Below, piece after piece: positions 1 to 4,115 of a DNA stretch of 6,222 nt. The position numbers were made by a program, and so were the translations under genes. This stretch comes from Nitrospiraceae bacterium (GTDB lineage Bacteria > Nitrospirota > Thermodesulfovibrionia > Thermodesulfovibrionales > Dissulfurispiraceae), in contig PMYY01000143.1 in NCBI GenBank assembly GCA_003170655.1, positions 1 through 6,222 of the forward strand. The letters run 5' to 3'. The notes under the pieces were generated by a model that was not told where the DNA came from, ran no database searches, and saw nothing but the letters and a program-made list of their open reading frames with translations. Position 1 is the first letter of the stretch. Each line of letters opens with the position of its first letter.

Positions 1-487
1 CGAAAAATTTCCTCATCTCATCAAGCCCTATTGACTCTCCGTTGCCGCCGGTCTGAATGATATCTACCAAGGGGACCTCGCCCTTTTCGACCATGCTGCC
101 GATTGCTATTAAACGACGCAATGCAAACGGTAGCGAAAAAACGAGGGCGGTCATTTTCTCCCTGCCCTGCTCTATGCGCATGGCCAAACTGATCTCTTCA
201 TCTTTGGTCAGGAGCGGTATACGTCCGATAGCTTTAAGATACATCTTCATCGAATCGAATTCACTCTCGCCCTCAGGCTCCTTTTTATCTTCTGCCGGCT
301 CTATCTGTCCTTCTACCTCAGCTGACGCTCCCGGTTCCCACAAGGCTTCTTCGTTTTCAGGCTGCCGGTCCTGCAGCAGATCGATGTGTTCTATCTCATC
401 GTAATCTTCAATTCCTGCTATCCTCTCTCTGATCGAGAACGGGAGGGCTTTACTCTTACTGTTTTTTGCAATCGCGGGTTCGAACAT
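1..487 (-). CDS. Sigma-70 family RNA polymerase sigma factor, RpoD-like (N-terminal part, cut by window edge)
   Basis: Reading down from the ATG at 487-485, an open frame of 162 codons runs off the left edge. Residues about 78-111 (DSMKMYLKAIGRIPLLTKDE, then an ISLAMRIEQG stretch) match sigma-70 region 1.2. The part after it (about 120-145, ALRRLIAIGSMVEKGEVPLV, then DII) resembles the start of the non-conserved region of RpoD-type factors, which RpoS-type factors lack. The first ~77 residues do not resemble region 1.1; residues 25-77 are a low-complexity acidic linker rich in Glu, Asp and Pro. The product would join core RNA polymerase and direct promoter recognition in the cytoplasm. The start is supported by AGGGGAG five bases upstream of the ATG. 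A second, RpoD-like paralogue seems as likely as the housekeeping factor. The recognition regions 2 to 4 lie outside the window, so class and promoter specificity cannot be judged. Confidence 0.85.
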   Translation of the reverse strand, partial: MFEPAIAKNSKSKALPFSIRERIAGIEDYDEIEHIDLLQDRQPENEEALWEPGASAEVEGQIEPAEDKKEPEGESEFDSMKMYLKAIGRIPLLTKDEEISLAMRIEQGREKMTALVFSLPFALRRLIAIGSMVEKGEVPLVDIIQTGGNGESIGLDEMRKFF

Positions 488-539
488 GTTTACTCCCCTA
501 TATAGCGAGATTTAAATGCAATTTACTTTAGTAACTTCA

Positions 540-545
540 ACTATA
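540..545 (-). promoter_or_regulatory. Candidate -10 element for the sigma factor gene
   Basis: The minus strand reads TATAGT here, one mismatch from TATAAT and 52 bases upstream of the sigma start codon. No good -35 hexamer sits 16-18 bases further upstream. That would fit an activator-dependent promoter, since the GTAGG box array lies just upstream. A perfect palindrome, TTACTTTAGTAA (523-534), overlaps the expected transcription start. This is a by-eye prediction and weak. Confidence 0.25.
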
Positions 546-588
546 CCGGATGGCAAAAAGGAAAAATATCGGAGTAAATCTCTTTTTT

Positions 589-653
589 ATGTAGGATTTT
601 CTTGTACGATATGTAGGATTCCATTGGTGAATACGTAGGCATTTATCCTACAT
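589..653. repeat. Array of GTAGG boxes with exact 22-bp spacing; putative operator
   Basis: ATGTAGGATT occurs at 589-598 and again, identical, at 611-620. A diverged copy, ACGTAGGCAT, sits at 633-642. The three starts are exactly 22 bp apart, about two helical turns, so they face the same side of the DNA. A fourth copy in inverted orientation, ATCCTACAT, is at 645-653 and forms an inverted pair with the third. A weaker relative, TTGTACGAT, lies at 602-610. The array sits about 100-165 bases upstream of the sigma factor start codon and downstream of the M23 gene, so it most plausibly regulates the sigma gene. The binding protein is unknown. The spacer 488-730 shows no coding potential that I can support. 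Confidence 0.5.
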
Positions 654-730
654 TGAGTAAAAAGCGAGGCATTGAAAAGTAAGGCTAGGTCGAGAGAAGT
701 AGTCAGGTCAATGCAAGAGAAGTCTTCTTA

Positions 731-1579
731 CTACTCACTTATCTGTAATTTCATGAGAGATAGAGGGTTTGTGTTGATTGAAAGTATTTTTACTCCAAAA
801 TGAAGATGTGGGCCTGTTGCACGGCCTGTGGAGCCGACAAAGCCGATAATGTCCCCCTTAGCCACTAGGTCGCCTCTATTCACAGCGAACCTGTCAAGGT
901 GCATATATACGGTATATATGCCAGCTCCGTGGTCTATAACGAGGGTATTACCTCCGAAGAAGAGCTCTTCCGCAAGCACGGTCCTGCCGTAGTTGGCCGC
1001 CCTGATTTGTTCTCCCTGTTTTCCCCTGAGATCTATGCCCCGGTGAACGCTGACTGTTTGATCGTTTATAATGCGCTTGGCCCCGAAAACGGCAGAGACC
1101 GGATTCGGCAGCGGGAGCATAAAGTCACCTTGAAAGAGCCGCGGAGTGATTTGCTGCCATATCTCTTTGAGCTTCTCCTCCTCTTTCTTGGCCCTCGCCA
1201 AGTCCTCAGGGCCAAGACTGACCTTGTCTTGTGGAAGTTTCAGGCGCATTTCCGGGAAGTTTGGCGTCCGGACAGATAGGATCAGAGACAACCGGTACGG
1301 TCCTGAATTGATGATGACGCTTTTCTCTCCCGGCGTAGTGTCGATTTCTACAGCCCCTATCCCAAAGGCACAGCCTTCGCCACATCCCTCAAGAGGGACC
1401 TCTGCCCCCTCAATAAAAACAGACGCCGCCTGAGAAGGCGCGATATCCGAAAGTCTCACCATAAAAGCATCCCCGGGAAAGACATTACGGGGCTGAATAT
1501 CGGCATGTATAGCAAAAGCTGAAGTTGTGCAAGTAAAAACGGCAAAAACAAGGGCAAAGTACATCAGCAATCTAGTCAT
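731..1579 (-). CDS. Secreted M23 family metallopeptidase (LytM-type)
   Basis: A 282-residue protein. An N-terminal signal peptide (residues 1-23, hydrophobic core LLMYFALVFAVF, likely cleavage after AFA) sends it across the inner membrane. Residues ~24-105 look like a beta-rich N-terminal domain, followed by a charged helical linker (~118-145). The C-terminal M23 domain (~165-275) keeps all expected zinc and catalytic residues: H179 and D183 (HRGID), H227 (YMHL) and the HLH at 258-260. It is therefore probably an active endopeptidase that cuts peptidoglycan cross-links in the periplasm; the exact bond is not predictable. A longer frame opens at 1675, but its extra 32 residues overlap the lipoprotein gene and would bury the signal peptide, so the ATG at 1579 is chosen. 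That start overlaps the upstream stop by 8 bases, which indicates translational coupling. The ribosome binding site is weak (AGGAAA, slightly distant). Last gene of a three-gene operon. Confidence 0.9.
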   Translation of the reverse strand: MTRLLMYFALVFAVFTCTTSAFAIHADIQPRNVFPGDAFMVRLSDIAPSQAASVFIEGAEVPLEGCGEGCAFGIGAVEIDTTPGEKSVIINSGPYRLSLILSVRTPNFPEMRLKLPQDKVSLGPEDLARAKKEEEKLKEIWQQITPRLFQGDFMLPLPNPVSAVFGAKRIINDQTVSVHRGIDLRGKQGEQIRAANYGRTVLAEELFFGGNTLVIDHGAGIYTVYMHLDRFAVNRGDLVAKGDIIGFVGSTGRATGPHLHFGVKILSINTNPLSLMKLQISE

Positions 1580-2009
1580 TCGTTTGATTAATTTCCTGTG
1601 CCCTGAAATAGATGATGCCGTTCCTTTCTGTAAGGCTGATATCCACTCGCTCCATATTGATGCCGGGCTGGTCATAAGTGAGTAGATAGCCTATAGGCTT
1701 TTCTTTGTAGGATACTACTTGCGTAGTAATTGTCCTTGCCCCCCTTTTTTCTCTCATAAAAGACATGGCCTCTGAATAAGATGCGGTCGAACTCATAATC
1801 TCGTAGGAATATGGTTCGACCTCGACCCCGGCATCAGGTTGTTTCAGAAAAACGGCTCTTGATCTCTCCGACACGCCAGCTATGAAGAAATAGGCTTCGT
1901 AGCTTATGGAAGGGATGCTCTCTTTCTTGTCAAGATTGCGGGTTCCGATTGTCTGAACGCATCCCGCGATTAGGAATGGAAATAAAAGTACGCCCAGTTT
2001 CCTTATCAC
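1572..2009 (-). CDS. Small lipoprotein of unknown function
   Basis: A 145-residue protein with a type II signal peptide. Residues 1-16 are a short basic start (MIRK) plus the hydrophobic core LGVLLFPFLIAG, and the lipobox LIAG-C puts the lipidated cysteine at C17. The residue after it is V18, not Asp, so the lipoprotein is probably sent to the outer membrane, by the usual Gram-negative sorting rule. The mature part (~128 residues) is hydrophilic with alternating beta-type stretches (for example TITTQVVSYKEKPIGYLLTY) and matches no family I recognise. The start is GTG at 2009, overlapping the stop of the HNH gene (GTGA). AGGAG lies about ten bases upstream, inside the preceding gene. Placed directly before a cell-wall peptidase gene, it may be an envelope partner of that enzyme, but this is inference from gene order only. 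Confidence 0.85.
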   Translation of the reverse strand: MIRKLGVLLFPFLIAGCVQTIGTRNLDKKESIPSISYEAYFFIAGVSERSRAVFLKQPDAGVEVEPYSYEIMSSTASYSEAMSFMREKRGARTITTQVVSYKEKPIGYLLTYDQPGINMERVDISLTERNGIIYFRAQEINQTND

Positions 2010-2341
2010 GAACGTCTGTCTCCTGAAAGATAGTCTCCCAGCATGCCCCTGCTATGCTCGTCGTCGTGACAATAAACACAGAGATTTTCCCAATTGGAGC
2101 CGTCTGAAGGGTTGTTTTTTGAATTGCTGTCCTTATGATGGACGGTAAGCAGATGCCTGTTCGAATGGTCGAATTCCCTGCCGCACTTGGCACAGATGAG
2201 ACCGTGTACCCGCAAGGACTGTTCGCGGTAACTGGATGTTGAAGAAGAAGACTTTTTCAATTCGGCTATGATCTCGGAAGCGGGCTTGTCGGAAGCCTTT
2301 TTCATAGGCTGCGGTCTTTTGGAACGGAAACGATTTGCCAT
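2006..2341 (-). CDS. HNH nuclease-like protein, YajD type
   Basis: A 111-residue protein. Residues 1-35 are basic and low in complexity, including a serine run. Residues ~38-98 form an HNH domain of the YajD type. A structural zinc site is formed by C50-x-x-C53 and by C88-x-x-C91 in the CVYCHDDEH motif, and the catalytic histidine region is VHHKD (H68, H69). N83 in the GSNWENL motif and H92/H96 complete the beta-beta-alpha metal finger. All expected ligands are present, so it can be expected to bind metal and possibly cut nucleic acid; no substrate is known for YajD-like proteins. The start is firm: a perfect GGAGGT lies nine bases upstream of the ATG. It opens the operon with the lipoprotein and M23 genes and overlaps the next gene by four bases. 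No methylase or toxin-immunity partner is visible, so a restriction or toxin role has no support here. Confidence 0.88.
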   Translation of the reverse strand: MANRFRSKRPQPMKKASDKPASEIIAELKKSSSSTSSYREQSLRVHGLICAKCGREFDHSNRHLLTVHHKDSNSKNNPSDGSNWENLCVYCHDDEHSRGMLGDYLSGDRRS

Positions 2342-2369
2342 AGAGCCAATACCTCCCTCGGAATTCTTT

Positions 2370-2399
2370 ATTATAAAGGTTCTGCTGCGATCATTTAAA
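2370..2399 (-). promoter_or_regulatory. Predicted sigma-70 promoter of the HNH-lipoprotein-M23 operon
   Basis: On the minus strand a perfect TATAAT (2375-2370) is preceded, after an 18-base spacer, by TTTAAA (2399-2394), a 4-of-6 match to the -35 consensus. Transcription would begin near 2363 and give a leader of about 20 bases carrying the strong GGAGGT. The spacing fits well. The weak -35 leaves room for activation. Confidence 0.55.
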
Positions 2400-2444
2400 G
2401 ACCGGACTTCAGAAGAAGATTTTTCTTGGTACTATTTTTATAAG

Positions 2445-2900
2445 ATGCCAGACAGCGTGCTGATACGATGCAAACATTGCGGCACAGTTAATCGTGTCCC
2501 CGCCGACAAATTGCGGATGCATCCGAAGTGCGGGAAATGCAAGGATATGCTCACTTTCCCCGAGTCGGCTGTAGAAGTGACGACTGCTAGTTTTGATGAT
2601 GAGGTAATAAGATGGCCCGGCGCTGTCCTCGTTGAATTCTGGTCGCAGACATGCGGCGTATGCATGTCCCTGATGCCGACGGTTTATGACATCGCGAGAC
2701 AAAGGGCAGGCAATCTCAAGGTTGTACTGATCAATGTGGAAAGCAACCCTGTTCTGGCTAACCGCTTCAAAGTGCTCTCGCTGCCCACATTCATCGTCTA
2801 CAAGAACGGAGTCATGATAAACAGGCTTAACGGGGGCCTGGCAAGGGCAAGGCTGGAGGACTGGATTGACGCCTCCACCAGCCTCTCTTTCCGCTTCTGA
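2445..2900 (+). CDS. trxC: Thioredoxin 2 (TrxC type) with zinc ribbon and CGVC active site
   Basis: A 151-residue protein. Residues 1-40 form the N-terminal zinc ribbon typical of TrxC, with C9-x-x-C12 and C29-x-x-C32. The CKHCGTVNRVP stretch matches the CTHCQAINRIP of E. coli TrxC, recalled from memory. Residues ~45-147 are a thioredoxin fold. It has the FWSQTCGVC active site (C70, C73), cis-proline P114 in SLPTFIVYKNG and the closing LNGGLARARLEDWI. It should reduce disulfides in the cytoplasm with electrons from thioredoxin reductase; TrxC proteins are usually linked to oxidative stress. The motif is CGVC preceded by Thr, where the family normally has WCGPC. Both loop changes should alter redox potential and partner choice. 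The frame is open back to 2268, but that part is antisense to the HNH gene and unlike any thioredoxin, so the ATG at 2445 is chosen. There is no recognisable Shine-Dalgarno sequence before this start (AT-rich TTTTTATAAG), so initiation may be weak or leaderless. Confidence 0.92.
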   Translation: MPDSVLIRCKHCGTVNRVPADKLRMHPKCGKCKDMLTFPESAVEVTTASFDDEVIRWPGAVLVEFWSQTCGVCMSLMPTVYDIARQRAGNLKVVLINVESNPVLANRFKVLSLPTFIVYKNGVMINRLNGGLARARLEDWIDASTSLSFRF

Positions 2901-2906
2901 TCTTGA

Positions 2907-3187
2907 CTATTTTGTCAGTTCGTCGACCTCTTTTTTCCCTTCTGCGAGTTCCTTCTCCTGCTCTCTGTCAAGCTTCAGCAGAAGTGTCTGGAATTCGCCC
3001 ACATGTGTCTTTTCCTCTTTTGCCACATCCATAAATACGATCTTAAGCTCTTGTCCTTAGTCATCGCAGCCAGCCGCTCGTACAGATTGACCGCATCCAG
3101 TTCTGCAATTATTGCGGTCCGGAGGATTTACTTGTCACGGACGTCCTGCGGAATCTTCTCAAGGTATATCGGCATCATAGAAAACAT
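2907..3187 (-). pseudogene. Broken encapsulated-ferritin-like (EncFtn-type) gene
   Basis: The minus strand from the ATG at 3187 encodes MFSMMPIYLEKIPQDVRDK, then TAA at 3130-3128. The same frame continues as ILRTAIIAELDAVNLYERLA and AMTKDK. At about 3050 the reading shifts by one base into ELKIVFMDVAKEEKTHVGEF and on to the stop at 2909-2907. Joined, the product is about 93 residues and closely resembles the ferritin-like domain that, in Pyrococcus, is fused to the encapsulin shell protein. The expected metal ligands are all present: E29, E59 and H62, with the 30- and 3-residue spacing known for EncFtn. The lesions are most simply explained by a GAA/GAG to TAA change and loss of one G in AAG-GAG. 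Upstream, GGAGGGG lies eight bases before the ATG, an excellent ribosome binding site. If intact, the protein would oxidise and help store iron inside an encapsulin cage; no shell gene is in the window. Two assembly errors are the alternative to real decay. Confidence 0.82.
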
Positions 3188-3223
3188 TTTTCACCCCTCC
3201 AAATCCTTATTATTGGGTCCTCT

Positions 3224-3255
3224 AAAAAACAAAAAGACCTGAGTCATCTACTCTA
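3224..3255 (-). terminator. Possible Rho-independent terminator after the YceI gene
   Basis: On the minus strand, just past the YceI stop, CTAGAGT pairs with ACTCAG around an AGATG loop (short stem with one bulge). After a few bases comes the T-rich run TTTTTGTTTTTT (3235-3224). The stem is short, so termination may be partial and read-through into the ferritin relic is possible. Confidence 0.4.
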
Positions 3256-3268
3256 GTGATAGTACCAG

Positions 3269-3799
3269 CTACTGCGCAAGGTCTGCTTCGACTTCAAGTG
3301 TTATTGTCAAGTTCTTTCCAACTACGAATCCCCCGCCTTCCATGCCGACATTCCAGGCCATTCCGAATTCCTCGCGGTTGATCTTCGCCGATGCGCTGAA
3401 TCCGTAGCTTGTCCCAGGCTCAAAAGGGTCCTTCACCGGGCCGGAATATTCGGTATCGAGCGATACCGCGCGTTTGATACCCCTTATGGTCAGTTCTCCG
3501 AAGACAATGAAATGCCGTGGGCCTGCGGGTTCGACCCGTATACTTTTAAAGGTCATCTTGGGATGCTTTTCAACATCTAGAAAATCAGCACTTCTGAGGT
3601 GCTCGTCGCGTTTGCGGATGCCGGTGAAGATGCCCGACGCATCTATTTCGACATCTATAGTCGACTCGCCGACGTCCTCCGGGTCGAAGGTAATCACACC
3701 GGCGATACTATTGAACTGCCCGCAGACATTACTGATCATCATATGCCTGACATGAAACGCTGCGACCGAATGATCGGGATCAATCTTCCAAAGTGCCAT
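3269..3799 (-). CDS. YceI family protein, cytoplasmic form
   Basis: A 176-residue protein that matches the YceI family (polyisoprenoid-binding lipocalin-like beta barrel) over its whole length. It opens with the family signature WKIDPDHSVAAFHVRHM (residues 4-20). The central motif IRKRDEHLRSADFLD is at 61-75, followed by HPKMTF. Near the C-terminus is INREEFGMAWN (140-150), with the closing beta strands after it. E. coli YceI is periplasmic, but this protein has no signal peptide and should stay in the cytoplasm. The family binds long amphiphiles such as isoprenoid quinones or polyprenols in a hydrophobic tunnel. The ligand here cannot be told. The start is firm: AAGGAG lies nine bases before the ATG at 3799. 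An ATG three codons upstream is out of frame. The ferritin relic follows on the same strand after an ~80-base gap with a possible terminator. Confidence 0.93.
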   Translation of the reverse strand: MALWKIDPDHSVAAFHVRHMMISNVCGQFNSIAGVITFDPEDVGESTIDVEIDASGIFTGIRKRDEHLRSADFLDVEKHPKMTFKSIRVEPAGPRHFIVFGELTIRGIKRAVSLDTEYSGPVKDPFEPGTSYGFSASAKINREEFGMAWNVGMEGGGFVVGKNLTITLEVEADLAQ

Positions 3800-3896
3800 A
3801 ACCCATGTCTCCTTTTAATCCGGAATGACAGGCTGACTTTCAGCAGCCTAACTGATCATAGGATATCTGGTTCGCTGCTCGGCGACAATGCTCCTT

Positions 3897-3924
3897 AAAA
3901 TAGGCGCTGTAAAAAAGCATACAA
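3897..3924 (-). promoter_or_regulatory. Candidate sigma-70 promoter for the YceI gene
   Basis: The minus strand reads TTGTAT (3924-3919), a 16-base spacer, then TATTTT (3902-3897). Both hexamers are moderate matches. The resulting leader would be about 90 bases and include the hairpin at 3830-3849. Prediction by eye only. Confidence 0.35.
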
Positions 3925-3938
3925 TCCAGGAATGATGC

Positions 3939-3968
3939 TTGATACAATTAAAATATGGTAGATTAAAT
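3939..3968 (+). promoter_or_regulatory. Candidate promoter for the histidine kinase operon
   Basis: TTGATA (3939-3944), a good -35 match, is followed after 18 bases by the poor -10 TTAAAT (3963-3968), within an AT-rich stretch that stands out from its surroundings. The leader would be ~140 bases and contain the hairpin at 4068-4098. The -35 overlaps the inverted and direct repeats described for this spacer, so a regulator could bind there. Confidence 0.3.
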
Positions 3969-4067
3969 AATCTGCTGCATAAACAAGCGAGTGGACGGCA
4001 AATGGGGCGCCGGCATGATATGCGGCGGGTTGTTGGAAATGAATTGATGTACCGATGCCGCGGGAGC

Positions 4068-4098
4068 CATTAAAGCCTGGATGCCATGGCTTTTAATG
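4068..4098 (+). promoter_or_regulatory. Leader hairpin just upstream of the histidine kinase ribosome binding site
   Basis: CATTAAAGCC (4068-4077) is the reverse complement of GGCTTTTAATG (4088-4098) apart from one bulged T. The inner TGG/CCA can extend the stem to about 13 pairs with a small ATG loop. A competing stem, AGCCAT (4065-4070) with ATGGCT (4086-4091), uses some of the same bases. The hairpin ends three bases before the AGGTG Shine-Dalgarno (4102-4106), so it could affect kinase translation. No long U-run follows, so it is not a typical terminator. Confidence 0.4.
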
Positions 4099-4115
4099 TA
4101 TAGGTGATTGGTGCG

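Larger units (their letters stand above)
3800..4115. other. Divergent intergenic region between the YceI and histidine kinase genes
   Basis: About 316 bases without a supportable gene. It holds the YceI leader with a hairpin (AGGCTG 3830-3835 against CAGCCT 3844-3849, with the overlapping option GCTG/CAGC around ACTTT). An inverted pair AAGCAT (3915-3920) / ATGCTT (3935-3940) and a direct repeat ATACAAT (3919-3925 and 3942-3948) lie between candidate promoters for both genes. A long hairpin (4068-4098) lies immediately before the kinase ribosome binding site. The short open frames in it have no ribosome binding site or recognisable product. Confidence 0.6.

Noticed and set aside
57..404. Plus-strand open frame over the sigma factor gene
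   Set aside because: It is Ser-rich with no recognisable domain and lies antisense to a clear sigma-70 region 1.2 coding frame.
589..653. Short CRISPR array or iteron origin
   Set aside because: The repeated unit is only 10 bases with 12-base gaps and one inverted copy; no cas or replication-initiator gene is present.
718..728. Terminator for the M23 operon at the AGAAG-T-CTTCT palindrome
   Set aside because: The stem is only five pairs and no T-run follows on the minus strand.
1580..1675. Longer N-terminus for the M23 peptidase
   Set aside because: It overlaps the lipoprotein gene in another frame and would place 32 extra residues before a clear signal peptide.
2268..2444. In-frame N-terminal extension of the thioredoxin back to an ATG at 2268
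   Set aside because: It is antisense to the HNH gene, resembles no thioredoxin sequence, and the zinc ribbon of TrxC starts right after the ATG at 2445.
2866..3242. Plus-strand open frames over the ferritin remnant
   Set aside because: They are low-complexity Ser/Phe-rich products without ribosome binding sites; the minus-strand ferritin similarity explains the region.
4104..4115. GTG start four codons upstream for the histidine kinase
   Set aside because: That GTG forms part of the AGGTG ribosome binding site that serves the ATG at 4116, and it has no good site of its own.
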